Assembly (NCBI GenBank): GCA_050329415.1
Contig: JBHJOS010000035.1
Span: forward strand, 1-9,264
Source: JANNOG01 sp050329415
GTDB taxonomy: Bacteria; Actinomycetota; Actinomycetes; Actinomycetales; JBBAYJ01
Length of the DNA: 9,264 nt
Direction of reading: 5' to 3'
Part shown: one piece after another, positions 1-7,095 of the stretch
Numbering within the stretch: position 1 is the first letter of the stretch
Layout of the letters: the number at the start of each line of letters is the position of its first letter
Made by a program: the position numbers and the translations under genes
Notes under the pieces: generated by a model
Told to the model about the DNA's origin: nothing
What the model saw: the letters and a program-made list of their open reading frames with translations, nothing else
Databases searched by the model: none

Positions 1-2
1 CG

Positions 3-1499
3 CGCCGGGAGACCGGCGAGGCGCGTCCGGGCGCGGGCCCCGGGCGCCGGGCCGTGGCCGCGGCCGACCCCGCGCGGACCGTGGCCCTGGCGGCCCTGCG
101 GGCGGTCGACGACGGCGACGCCTACGCCAACCTGGTCCTGCCCCGGCTGCTGCGGGAACAGCGGGTCCGCGGCCGGGACGCCGCGATGGCGACGGAGCTC
201 ACCTACGGCGTGCTCCGGATGCGAGGGCTGTACGACGCGATCCTCACCGCGGTGAGCGACCGGCCACTGACCGCGGTCGACCCCGCGGTGCTCGACGCCC
301 TGCGGATGGGCGTCCACCAGCTCGTGGGCATGCGGACACCACCGCACGCGGCCGTGTCCGCGACGGTCGGGGCCGCGCGGGTGACCGTCGGTGCCGGCGC
401 CTCCGGCTTCGTCAACGCGGTCCTCCGCAAGGTCGCCGACCAGACCCCCGACCCGGATGCCTGGGTGGACCGGGTGGCACCGGTGCCCGGCCCGGACGAG
501 TCGGACACCGACCGGGCGCTCGCCGTCCGGCACTCGCACCCGGAGTGGATCGTCCGCGCCCTGCGGCAGGCCCTCGTCGCCGTCGGCCGCGACCTCACCG
601 AGCTGCCCGACCTGCTGGTCGCCGACAACGCCGCCCCCGAGGTCACCCTGCTCGCCCGGCCGGGCGTCACCACCCCGGACCAGGTCGTGGCCGCAGCCCG
701 GCGGGCCCGGGCCCGCGAGGGGCGCTGGTCTCCGCACGCCTGGCGGCTGACCGAGGGCGGGTCGCCGGGCGACCTGCCGGAGGTGCGCTCCGGGCTCTTC
801 CGGGTGGCCGACGAGGGCAGTCAGCTCGCTGCCCTCGCCCTGCTCGGTCCGGTCGTCGGCGGGGGCGCCGAAGGGACCCGGGACGGTGAACGGTGGCTCG
901 ACCTGTGCGCCGGGCCGGGCGGAAAGTCCGCGCTGCTGTCGGGCGAGGCCGTGCTGCGCGGGGCGACCGGGGTGTCGGTGGAGGTGCGCCCGCAGCGGGC
1001 GGACCTCGTGCGAGCTGCGGTCGTCGGCGCTGAGGACCGCTGGGAGGTGCGCACCGAGGACGGCCGCGAGACCGGCCGGACCGAGCCGGGCGCCTACGAC
1101 CGGGTGCTCGTCGACGTCCCGTGCACCGGGCTCGGGGCGCTGCGCCGCCGGCCCGAGGCGCGGTGGCGGCGCACCCCGGCCGACCTGTCGACCCTGGCCC
1201 CCCTGCAGCGGGCGCTCCTCGACTCGGCGTTGCGCGCGTGTCGTCCTGGCGGGGTGGTCGCCTACGTCACGTGCTCGCCGCACGTCGTCGAGACCCGGGC
1301 GGTCGTCGACGACGTCGTCCGGGCGGGGCGGCGGGGGAGGGGTCCGGCGGCCGAGGTGCTCGACGCCCGGCCGCACGTGACCGGCCGCGACGGCCGACCG
1401 CTGCCCGGGCTGGGGGACGGACCCACGGTCCAGCTGTGGCCTCACGTCCACGGCACCGATGCGATGTTCGTCGCGCTGCTCCGCCGCACCGACCCCTAA
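3..1499 (+). CDS. rsmB: 16S rRNA (cytosine-967-C5)-methyltransferase RsmB, 5' partial
   Basis: This enzyme transfers a methyl group from S-adenosylmethionine to C5 of cytosine 967 in 16S rRNA during small-subunit maturation. The first in-window start codon is GTG at 54, but the frame is open to the left edge with an Arg/Gly-rich stretch. Actinobacterial RsmB proteins usually carry such a basic leader, so the true start is probably upstream. Counting from the GTG at 54, residues 1-130 resemble the NusB-like RNA-binding domain, including DAYANLVLP and ATELTYGVLR. The SAM-binding motif I is LDLCAGPGGKS near 282-292. Motif IV is DVPCTGLG, with Cys357 thought to assist product release, and motif VI is YVTCSP, with the nucleophile Cys407. 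Both cysteines are present, so the enzyme should be active. The TAA stop lies 11 nt before rpe, and the order rsmB-rpe-rib genes is common in actinobacteria. The family call is firm; only the start is uncertain. Confidence 0.96.
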   Translation, partial: RRETGEARPGAGPGRRAVAAADPARTVALAALRAVDDGDAYANLVLPRLLREQRVRGRDAAMATELTYGVLRMRGLYDAILTAVSDRPLTAVDPAVLDALRMGVHQLVGMRTPPHAAVSATVGAARVTVGAGASGFVNAVLRKVADQTPDPDAWVDRVAPVPGPDESDTDRALAVRHSHPEWIVRALRQALVAVGRDLTELPDLLVADNAAPEVTLLARPGVTTPDQVVAAARRARAREGRWSPHAWRLTEGGSPGDLPEVRSGLFRVADEGSQLAALALLGPVVGGGAEGTRDGERWLDLCAGPGGKSALLSGEAVLRGATGVSVEVRPQRADLVRAAVVGAEDRWEVRTEDGRETGRTEPGAYDRVLVDVPCTGLGALRRRPEARWRRTPADLSTLAPLQRALLDSALRACRPGGVVAYVTCSPHVVETRAVVDDVVRAGRRGRGPAAEVLDARPHVTGRDGRPLPGLGDGPTVQLWPHVHGTDAMFVALLRRTDP

Positions 1500-1510
1500 C
1501 CTGGCCGACC

Positions 1511-2197
1511 GTGGGCATCCGCATCTCGCCGAGCATCCTCTCGGCGGACTTCGCCAACCTCGAGCGGGAGCTCCGGCGGATCTCGACCGCCGACTGGGCG
1601 CACGTCGACGTCATGGACAACCACTTCGTGCCCAACCTCACCTTCGGTGCCCCGATGGTCGAGGCGCTCGCGAAGGTGAGCCCGATCCCGGTGGACGCCC
1701 ACCTCATGATCGCCGACGTGGACCGCTGGGCGGTGTCGTACGCGGAGGCCGGCGCCGCGAGCGTCACCCTGCACGCCGAGGCCAGCGCCGCCCCGGTGCG
1801 CACGGCCCGGGCGCTGCGTGCCGCGGGGGCCCGAGCGGGCATCGCGGTCCGGCCCGCGACGCCGGTCGAGCCGCTGCTCGATCTGCTGCCCGAGTTCGAC
1901 ATGATCTTGATCATGACCGTGGAGCCGGGCTTCGGGGGGCAGGGGTTCCTCGACGTCACGCTGCCCAAGGTGAGCCGGGTCCGCGACGCAGTGCGCCGGT
2001 CCGGACTCGACGTCTGGGTCCAGGTCGACGGGGGGGTGGCGCTCGACACGATCGAACGCTGTGCCGAGGCCGGTGCCGACACGTTCGTGGCTGGGTCCGC
2101 CGTCTACGGCGCCGACGACCCGGCCGCCGCGGTGGCGCACCTGCGCCGCCGCGCCGAGGCGGCATCCCGAGGTCCCGCACGGGCTGATGCCTGCTGA
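1511..2197 (+). CDS. rpe: Ribulose-phosphate 3-epimerase
   Basis: Rpe interconverts D-ribulose 5-phosphate and D-xylulose 5-phosphate in the cytosolic pentose phosphate pathway. The GTG at 1511 gives a 228-residue protein, close to the usual 215-230, and places the conserved SPSILSADF at residues 6-14. The frame stays open further upstream inside rsmB, but that part is not Rpe-like. The (beta/alpha)8-barrel landmarks are in order: HVDVMDNHFVPN (from 31), DAHLMI (from 62), VEPGFGGQ, and VDGGV (from 172). The expected metal ligands and catalytic acids are His31, Asp33, His64 and Asp173, all present. No clear Shine-Dalgarno lies in the 11-nt gap after rsmB, so translational coupling is likely. 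Ribulose 5-phosphate is also a precursor for the lumazine made by the downstream ribH product, which gives a metabolic reason for the linkage. Confidence 0.97.
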   Translation: MGIRISPSILSADFANLERELRRISTADWAHVDVMDNHFVPNLTFGAPMVEALAKVSPIPVDAHLMIADVDRWAVSYAEAGAASVTLHAEASAAPVRTARALRAAGARAGIAVRPATPVEPLLDLLPEFDMILIMTVEPGFGGQGFLDVTLPKVSRVRDAVRRSGLDVWVQVDGGVALDTIERCAEAGADTFVAGSAVYGADDPAAAVAHLRRRAEAASRGPARADAC

Positions 2198-2224
2198 CGG
2201 CTTGCCCGTGGCACGATCAGGGTC

Positions 2225-2872
2225 GTGTTCACCGGAATCGTCGAGGAGTGCGGTGCCGTCGTCGCGGTCGGCCGGGGTGCCGACTCGGCACGGGTGACGG
2301 TGCGCGGACCGGTCGTCACGGCCGGGGCTGGGCACGGGGACTCGATCGCCGTCAACGGGGTCTGCCTCACCGTCACCGAGGTCGCCGGCGACGCCTTCAC
2401 CGTCGACGTCATGGCCGAGACCCTGCGCCGTAGCAGCCTCGCCGCCGCCCAGCCCGGGGCCCCGGTCAACCTCGAACGGGCGATGCCGGCGGACGGCCGG
2501 TTCGGTGGTCACGTCGTCCAGGGACACGTCGACGGCACCGGGACCGTCCTCGCGGTGGAACCGGGCGACCGGTGGGTGGTCGTCCGGATCAGCCTGCCGG
2601 CGGCCCTGCGGCGCTACGTCGTCGAGAAGGGATCGATCGCGGTGGACGGTGTGTCGTTGACCGTGGCCGGGGTCGGCGGGGACGACGGCGGCGGGGTCGA
2701 CGCGGACGGCTGGTTCACGGTCTCCCTCATTCCCACCACGCTCGAGGTCACGACCTTCGGTGCCCGAGCACCCGGTGACGTCGTCAACCTCGAGGTGGAC
2801 GTGCTCGCCAAGTACGTCGAGGCCCAGCTGGCCCACCTCGGCACCGGCTCGGTCGTGGGCGGTGCGGCGTGA
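2225..2872 (+). CDS. ribE: Riboflavin synthase (alpha subunit)
   Basis: This enzyme dismutates two molecules of 6,7-dimethyl-8-ribityllumazine to riboflavin and 5-amino-6-ribitylaminouracil, the final step of riboflavin synthesis. The GTG at 2225 yields the family's invariant N-terminus MFTGIVEE and a 215-residue protein of normal length. The two lumazine-binding half-domains are visible. The N-terminal half has NGVCLTV, a VNLERA segment and GGHVVQGHVDGTG. The C-terminal half has EKGSIAVDGVSLTV, SLIPTTLEVTTF and VNLEVDVLAKYVE. An Asp/Gly-rich insertion (GGDDGGGVDADG) lengthens a loop in the second half. The gene begins 27 nt after rpe and overlaps ribH by four bases (GTGA), so RibH is probably coupled to it. 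The 27-nt gap is far too short for an FMN riboswitch. The same enzyme is called ribC in some genomes. Confidence 0.97.
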   Translation: MFTGIVEECGAVVAVGRGADSARVTVRGPVVTAGAGHGDSIAVNGVCLTVTEVAGDAFTVDVMAETLRRSSLAAAQPGAPVNLERAMPADGRFGGHVVQGHVDGTGTVLAVEPGDRWVVVRISLPAALRRYVVEKGSIAVDGVSLTVAGVGGDDGGGVDADGWFTVSLIPTTLEVTTFGARAPGDVVNLEVDVLAKYVEAQLAHLGTGSVVGGAA

Positions 2873-3357
2873 GCGGGGCGGGGGCACCCGAGTCGATCGT
2901 CGCCGAGGGCGCCGGTCGCGGGCTGCGGATCGCCGTCGTGTCGTCGTCCTGGCACGACGAGGTGATGGACGGGCTGCGGGCCGGCGCGGCGCGCGCCCTG
3001 GCCCGGGCGGGTGTCGACGACGTCCTCGAGGTGCGCGTCCCGGGAAGCTTCGAGCTGCCGGTCGCCGCGGTCCGCCTCACCGACCACGTGGACGCCGTGG
3101 TGGCGCTCGGGGTCGTCATCCGGGGCGAGACGCCGCACTTCGACTACGTGTGCACCGCCGCCACGATCGGCCTCACCGAGGTCAGTACGGGCACCGGCAC
3201 CCCGGTCGGGTTCGGGGTGCTGACCTGCGACACCGAGGAGCAGGCCGTGGCCCGGGCCGGCCTGCCCGGCAGCCGCGAGGACAAGGGCGCCGAGGCCGCC
3301 GACGCCGCCGTCGCCACGGTCCTCGCCTTGCGCTCCGCCGGCGCCCACTCGGCGTGA
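2869..3357 (+). CDS. ribH: 6,7-dimethyl-8-ribityllumazine synthase
   Basis: RibH condenses 5-amino-6-ribitylaminouracil with 3,4-dihydroxy-2-butanone 4-phosphate to form the lumazine substrate of riboflavin synthase. The 162-residue protein starts at a GTG that overlaps the ribE stop. Recognisable segments are IAVVSSSWHDEV (21-32, with the substrate-stacking aromatic Trp28), VPGSFELPVAA (58-67 region), GVVIRGETPHFDYV (81-94, with proton-transfer His90) and GFGVLTCDTEEQA (114-126). The Arg-Glu-Asp-Lys-Gly segment near 136-140 matches the conserved C-terminal phosphate-binding region. Members assemble into pentamers or icosahedral capsids; which form applies here cannot be read from the sequence. 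No ribA/ribBA lies between ribE and ribH, although it often does in actinobacteria. This is the last plus-strand gene before a convergent junction. Confidence 0.97.
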   Translation: MSGAGAPESIVAEGAGRGLRIAVVSSSWHDEVMDGLRAGAARALARAGVDDVLEVRVPGSFELPVAAVRLTDHVDAVVALGVVIRGETPHFDYVCTAATIGLTEVSTGTGTPVGFGVLTCDTEEQAVARAGLPGSREDKGAEAADAAVATVLALRSAGAHSA

Positions 3358-3378
3358 GGAGCCATCGGGCGACCTGAA

Positions 3379-3451
3379 GATCGCTGTTTCGCACCCGACT
3401 CGTTGATCCACAAGCTGGTTCGATCAACGAGTCGGGTGCAAAACGGCGATC
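3379..3451. repeat. 73-bp inverted repeat (30-bp arms) between convergent genes
   Basis: The left arm spans 3379-3408 and the right arm 3422-3451, separated by a 13-nt loop. The arms are reverse complements at 28 of 30 positions, and each begins and ends with GATC. GC content is about 56% by hand count, against well over 70% in the neighbouring genes. It starts 22 nt after the ribH stop and ends 39 nt before the stop of the convergent minus-strand gene. As RNA it would form a very long hairpin from either strand. It could therefore act as a bidirectional terminator or 3'-end barrier, but there is no run of T after either arm. The unusual composition and long, nearly perfect arms also fit a dispersed palindromic repeat. 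The structure is certain; the role is inference. Confidence 0.85.
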
Positions 3452-3490
3452 ATGACGGAGGTACGCGATGCCGAGGACGCCGTCGAGCGT

Positions 3491-4042
3491 TCAGGAGGAG
3501 GCGTAGCAGGCGTAGGTGATGCCGCTGCGGAACACCTTGGCGTCGTGCAGGCGCAGGCGGGGCAGTTCGACGCCGTCCGGGATCAGTCGGCGGCCGCCCC
3601 CCTGGACCACCGGATACGTGAAGAGTCGGTACTCGTCGACCAGGCCGGCCCGGATGAGGTCGTGGCACAGGGTGATGCTGCCGGTGACGACGATGTCGCG
3701 GCCCGGCCGACTCTTGAGTGCGCGGACCTCGTCGACCGGGTCGCCGGTGAGGACGGTGGAGTTCTGCCAGCCGGGCTCGGGCAGCGTCGCGGAGACGACG
3801 TACTTGTGCACCGCGTCGAGGGAGGCGGTGATGCCGGTCGCGTCGTCGGTCTGTCGGGGCCAGTAGCCGCGGAAGTCCTCGAAGGTTCGCCGGCCGAGCA
3901 CGAGGGCGTCGGACTCGCTGCCCTGTCGGCGCGACTCGGCGAGCACGTCCTCGGTGTCGGCCTGCAGCGGGTCGAACCAGTCGCCGAGCATCTCGATCGA
4001 GCCGTCGACCGTGATGTTCTGCGTGATCGCGAGCGTTCGCAT
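3491..4042 (-). CDS. Dihydrofolate reductase family protein (RibD C-terminal domain type)
   Basis: The predicted protein has 183 residues and the fold of the RibD_C/dihydrofolate-reductase superfamily, like the small YyaP/YwjB proteins. Members are thought to be NAD(P)H-dependent reductases, but most have no known substrate. The start is the ATG at 4042, with a strong AGGAGG Shine-Dalgarno about 7 nt upstream; the longer frame upstream is not family-like. Visible landmarks are ITQNITVDGSIE (6-17), DALVLGRRTFEDFRGYWP (45-62) and the cofactor-binding strand DIVVTGSITLCHDLI (116-130). The C-terminal VDEYRLFTYPVVQGGGRRL (135-153) follows. It lies 94 nt downstream of the ABC permease gene on the same strand, so it may be the last gene of that operon or have its own promoter. 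It lacks a deaminase domain, so it is not a full RibD. A role in the riboflavin pathway is possible from the fold and location but unproven. Confidence 0.9.
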   Translation of the reverse strand: MRTLAITQNITVDGSIEMLGDWFDPLQADTEDVLAESRRQGSESDALVLGRRTFEDFRGYWPRQTDDATGITASLDAVHKYVVSATLPEPGWQNSTVLTGDPVDEVRALKSRPGRDIVVTGSITLCHDLIRAGLVDEYRLFTYPVVQGGGRRLIPDGVELPRLRLHDAKVFRSGITYACYASS

Positions 4043-4136
4043 CGTTTCCTCCTCGACTCGACATCGTCCCGGAAGGCGACGGTAGTGCGGCCAGGAACGC
4101 AGCGGTCCGGGCGTTGGTCGTCTTGCGGCGGTGCTG

Positions 4137-4898
4137 TCAGGAGATGCGGCGCCGGTGGACGATCGTCGCCACGAGGTATGCGAGGACGAGGACGCCGGTG
4201 CACCAGGCGAGCGCGACCCACAGGTCGGCACCGACGGACTGCCCGGCGAGGAGCGCCCGCACGGCATCGACGATGGCGGTCACCGGCTGGTTCTCGGCGA
4301 AGATCCGCACCGGGGTGACCATGGTGTCGGTGGGGACGAACGCCGAGCTGACGAACGGCAGGAAGATGAGCGGGTACGAGAACGCGGACGCGCCGTCGGC
4401 GGACTTCGCGGTCAGGCCGGGGATCACCGCGATCCAGGTGAGGGCCAGGGTGAACAGGACGAGGATGCCGGCCACCGCGAGCCAGCCCAGCACTCCCGCC
4501 TCGGCCCGGAAGCCCATGAGGAGGGCGACGAGCACGACGACCACCAGCGAGACGAGGTTGGCCACGACCGACGTCAGCACGTGTGCCCACAGGACGGACG
4601 ACCGGGCGATGGGCATGGACTGGAACCGCTCGAAGATGCCGCTCTCCATGTCGAGGAAGAGCCGGAACGCGGTGTAGGCGATGCCCGAGGCGATGGTGAT
4701 GAGCAGGATGCCGGGCAGCAGGTAGTCGACGTACGGACCCGACCCTGTCTCGATCGCGCCGCCGAACACGTAGACGAACAGCATCAAGAACGCGATCGGC
4801 ATGAGCGTGGTCGTGATCACGGTGTCGAGGCTGCGCACGATGTGGCGCAGCGACCGCCGGAGCAGGACCGTGACGTCACCGAGGATGTGCGTGGTCAT
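4137..4898 (-). CDS. ABC-2 type transporter permease (DrrB-like)
   Basis: This is a 253-residue integral membrane protein, the expected membrane partner of the ATPase encoded just upstream. About six hydrophobic segments are visible: roughly residues 27-48, 58-80, 104-129, 136-161, 172-190 and 226-247. A short basic tail (HRRRIS) follows. The segment IFERFQSMPIARSSVLWAHVL (88-108) matches the cytoplasmic coupling region of daunorubicin-resistance DrrB-type permeases. The stretch from SSAFVPTDTM to FAENQPVTAIVDAVRALL (184-218) is the typical conserved loop before the last helix. The ATG at 4898 overlaps the ATPase stop by four bases (ATGA), so the two are translationally coupled and likely form a two-plus-two exporter. 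Substrate cannot be inferred; relatives move lipids, glycans, peptides or antibiotics. Confidence 0.93.
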   Translation of the reverse strand: MTTHILGDVTVLLRRSLRHIVRSLDTVITTTLMPIAFLMLFVYVFGGAIETGSGPYVDYLLPGILLITIASGIAYTAFRLFLDMESGIFERFQSMPIARSSVLWAHVLTSVVANLVSLVVVVLVALLMGFRAEAGVLGWLAVAGILVLFTLALTWIAVIPGLTAKSADGASAFSYPLIFLPFVSSAFVPTDTMVTPVRIFAENQPVTAIVDAVRALLAGQSVGADLWVALAWCTGVLVLAYLVATIVHRRRIS

Positions 4899-5671
4899 GA
4901 CTGTCCCCCCGTGATGGCCAGGAAGACGTCCTCCAGCGTCGGCTGCTTCTCGACGTACTCGACCCGGGCGGGCGGGAGCAGCCGCCGGAGGTCGCCGAGA
5001 GTGCCGTTGACGACGATCCGGCCCTCGTGGAGGATCGCGATCCGGTCGGCCAGGTGCTCGGCCTCGTCCAGGTACTGCGTCGTCAGCAGGACCGTCGTGC
5101 CCCGCTCCGCGAGCTCCCGGACGCCCTGCCACACGTCGAGGCGCCCCTGCGGGTCGAGCCCGGTCGTCGGCTCGTCGAGGAAGATCACCGGCGGGTTCCC
5201 GATGAGGCTCATCGCAAGGTCGAGCCGGCGGCGCATGCCTCCGGAGTACGTCGCGACCCGGCGCCCGGCCGCGTCGGCCAGCCGGAAGCGCTCGAGCAAC
5301 TCGGTCGCGATCGCGCCCGCAGCCTTGAGGTGGCGCAACTGGGCGATGAGCACGAGGTTCTCCCGCCCGCTGAGGAGCGGGTCGACGGCGGCGAACTGGC
5401 CGGTGAGGCTGATCGACGCCCGCACCCGTCCGGCCTGCGTGGTGACGTCGAAGCCGTGGACGCTGGCGCTGCCCGCGTCTGCGCGCAGCAGCGTGGACAG
5501 GATCTTCACGACCGTGGTCTTGCCCGCCCCGTTCGAGCCGAGCAGGGCGAAGACGCTGCCCCGCGCGACGTCGAACTCTACGCCGCGCAGCACAGTCAGC
5601 TTCTTGTAGGACTTCTCCAGGCCCCGGACGCGGACGGCCGGGCCGGGCCCGTGATCGACGGTTGTCGGCAT
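4895..5671 (-). CDS. ABC transporter ATP-binding protein (DrrA-like)
   Basis: This 258-residue nucleotide-binding subunit should power export through the adjacent permease. Motifs appear in order: Walker A GSNGAGKT (45-52), Q-loop Gln92, signature YSGGM (142-146), Walker B VIFLDE (162-167) and D-loop GLD (171-173). The usual H-loop histidine is replaced by Gln199 in TTQYLDEAE, a substitution I associate with the DrrA daunorubicin-resistance family. The C-terminal extension common in DrrA-like proteins (typically over 300 residues) is shortened here to about 30 residues, yet it keeps the terminal TLEDVFLAITG motif. The start at 5671 is supported by a GAGGAG Shine-Dalgarno that overlaps the stop of the DUF4097 gene 9 nt upstream. 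The stop overlaps the permease start. The family is firm; the substrate is unknown. Confidence 0.95.
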   Translation of the reverse strand: MPTTVDHGPGPAVRVRGLEKSYKKLTVLRGVEFDVARGSVFALLGSNGAGKTTVVKILSTLLRADAGSASVHGFDVTTQAGRVRASISLTGQFAAVDPLLSGRENLVLIAQLRHLKAAGAIATELLERFRLADAAGRRVATYSGGMRRRLDLAMSLIGNPPVIFLDEPTTGLDPQGRLDVWQGVRELAERGTTVLLTTQYLDEAEHLADRIAILHEGRIVVNGTLGDLRRLLPPARVEYVEKQPTLEDVFLAITGGQS

Positions 5672-5680
5672 GCTCGCTCC

Positions 5681-6547
5681 TCAGGAGTCGGACGAGGGTC
5701 GGGACCGCCGGACGACGACGTCGCCGGCCGGGGTGCGGGCGAAGACCTCGACGGTGTGGGCGGCAGGCTCGGGCGCCTCGGTGGCGGTCAGTTCGTTGCG
5801 GACCCGCCCCGCCTGTGAGCGCACGTCCAGGTGGGCGGCGGTGCCGGGTCGGATGCCGACCTCGAGGTCCCCGGACGACGTCACGAGGGAGACCGCACCC
5901 TGGACGACCTCACGGATGCGCACGTCGCCGCTGGCCGACCGGGCGTCGACGTCGCAGTCGGCCTGCTCGACGGCGATGTCGCCGGCGGCCGCCCGGCATC
6001 GCAGGTGTCCCGCGACGTGCCCGATCCAGGTGTCACCGACCAGGTTCTTGATCCTCGCGTGACCGCGGACCTCACCGATGCGGATCTTCCCCGCGGCCAC
6101 CACATCCGCGTGGCCGTCGATGAGGTCCACGGTGGCCGTCCCGGTAGCGGTCTTCAGCCGCAGCGGTCCGGTTCGGTCGAGCCGGACGTGGCCGGTGCCC
6201 GTGACGACGTCACAGGACGCCAGCGACCCGTCCGCCGACAGGTCGCCCATGCCGAGACGGACCCGGACGGCGGAGCCCGCCGGTAGCCGGATGACAGCTG
6301 ACACGGACCCGAACCTGCGGGGCAGGGGACTGTACTGCCGCCACTTGTCGCGGGTGACGACGCCGAGGCGGCCGTCGACGAACTCGACGGCGACGCGTTC
6401 CGCCGCGCGGACGTCGACGGCCGAGGCCGGGTCCTCGGGCAGCACGTCGACGACGGTGTCGCGGCGGTCGCTCGCGACGAGGGTCACGTCGCCGACGACC
6501 AGCTCGATCGTGGCGGAGATCGGGTCGGGAGTGTCGAACTCGGGCAT
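5681..6547 (-). CDS. DUF4097 family beta-rung protein
   Basis: The 288-residue product resembles the DUF4097/putative adhesin family, whose members fold as stacked beta strands. The start MPEFDTPDPISATIEL is typical of actinobacterial members I recall. From about residue 100 the protein is built of short irregular rungs, each with a Gly-Asp turn followed by a hydrophobic strand, such as GDLSADG, GDTWIGHV, GDIAVEQ, SGDVRIRE and GDLEVG. No signal peptide or membrane helix is visible, so the protein is probably cytosolic despite the adhesin label. The ATG at 6547 has GGGAG about 6 nt upstream and was preferred. An alternative ATG at 6580, which overlaps the upstream stop as TGATG, would add 11 residues. 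The function of the family is unknown; it sits between an RHH regulator and an ABC exporter, and I infer that it works with them. Confidence 0.87.
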   Translation of the reverse strand: MPEFDTPDPISATIELVVGDVTLVASDRRDTVVDVLPEDPASAVDVRAAERVAVEFVDGRLGVVTRDKWRQYSPLPRRFGSVSAVIRLPAGSAVRVRLGMGDLSADGSLASCDVVTGTGHVRLDRTGPLRLKTATGTATVDLIDGHADVVAAGKIRIGEVRGHARIKNLVGDTWIGHVAGHLRCRAAAGDIAVEQADCDVDARSASGDVRIREVVQGAVSLVTSSGDLEVGIRPGTAAHLDVRSQAGRVRNELTATEAPEPAAHTVEVFARTPAGDVVVRRSRPSSDS

Positions 6548-6579
6548 GGTGCTCCCTTCGAGGGTCGGGTCGTCGGGCA

Positions 6580-7089
6580 TCAGCGCACCCAGCCCGTGTA
6601 GTGCTGGGAGTCGCGACGGCCGGTGCGGGACGGCGGGGCCGGGTCGACGGCCGCCGCGACGGCCCTCACCAGCCAGGCGTTGACCGAGAGGCGTTCGCGG
6701 CGGGCCGCCTCGTCGACCCGGGCCTTGAGCGACTCGGGGAGCCGGAGGTTGATCCGGGTGGTGCCGCCGTCGACACCCGTGGTGTCCGGCGGCGGGAGGG
6801 CGTCCGGGGGACGGGTGTGGTCGTGCCATCCGTCGTGACCCTCGTCGACGGGCGGGACGACCACGAAGCGCGGGTCGCGGCCGTCGAGGCGGACCTCCAC
6901 GGACCCGGGCACCAGCTCGGCGGCGATCTCGTCCGCGGCGGCCGCCAGCGCCTCGAGCAGGACGAGCCGCGCGGCCGCGCCCATCCCGGCGCTCACCCGT
7001 CGCAGCAACGCCTGCGATGCCTCGTCCTCCACCACCACGACGTCGGCCAGGTGCCGGCGGAGGTCGTCGACGTACCGGTCGAGTTGCAT
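6580..7089 (-). CDS. Ribbon-helix-helix, HicB-antitoxin-like protein, probable regulator of the operon
   Basis: This 169-residue protein has two parts. The N-terminal 1-80 is acidic and helical, beginning MQLDRYVDDLRRHL, then a helix with LVLLEALAAAADEIAAEL and a short strand pair ending RFVVVPP. A Pro/Asp/His-rich linker (80-108) leads to a ribbon-helix-helix DNA-binding domain at 110-147 (TTRINLRLPESLKARVDEAA, then RERLSVNAWLVRAV). Such proteins are often annotated as HicB-family antitoxins, but no HicA toxin is adjacent. The gene instead precedes DUF4097 and ABC exporter genes, so I infer a transcriptional regulator of this operon. The ATG at 7089 has no Shine-Dalgarno and sits about 6 nt from a -10-like hexamer, which suggests a leaderless mRNA. 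The nearby 17-bp palindrome is a plausible autoregulatory operator. An in-frame upstream start at 7137 would run through that promoter and is unlikely. Confidence 0.85.
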   Translation of the reverse strand: MQLDRYVDDLRRHLADVVVVEDEASQALLRRVSAGMGAAARLVLLEALAAAADEIAAELVPGSVEVRLDGRDPRFVVVPPVDEGHDGWHDHTRPPDALPPPDTTGVDGGTTRINLRLPESLKARVDEAARRERLSVNAWLVRAVAAAVDPAPPSRTGRRDSQHYTGWVR

Positions 7090-7095
7090 GGCATC

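Noticed and set aside
2198..2224. FMN riboswitch ahead of ribE
   Set aside because: The rpe-ribE gap is only 27 nt, far shorter than an RFN element, and shows none of its conserved segments.
1496..2887. A 463-codon open frame on the minus strand opposite rpe and ribE
   Set aside because: It is composition-driven, rich in Asp/Arg/Gly/His, and lies opposite two well-identified enzymes.
3379..3451. Classical Rho-independent terminator
   Set aside because: The hairpin is very long and no T-tract follows on either strand, so I list it as an inverted repeat with a possible terminator role.
3491..4042. Bifunctional RibD (deaminase/reductase)
   Set aside because: The protein is 183 residues with only the reductase-like fold and no zinc-binding deaminase motif, so a RibD symbol is not justified.
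4043..4136. Separate promoter for the DHFR-family gene
   Set aside because: A TACCGT hexamer on the minus strand fits TAnnnT, but no acceptable -35 is seen, so I do not list it as a feature.
3452..4318. A plus-strand frame whose ATG directly follows the inverted repeat
   Set aside because: It is antisense to the DHFR-family gene, which has a strong Shine-Dalgarno and clear family motifs. The placement of the ATG appears to be coincidence.
4131..5609. A 492-codon open frame on the plus strand opposite the ABC transporter genes
   Set aside because: The sense strand has all the ABC ATPase and permease motifs, while this frame is Asp/Glu/Arg/Ser-rich with no domain.
6580..7089. Antitoxin of a HicAB toxin-antitoxin system
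   Set aside because: No HicA-like small toxin gene is next to it on either side, and the gene heads an exporter operon; an RHH regulator is the better reading.
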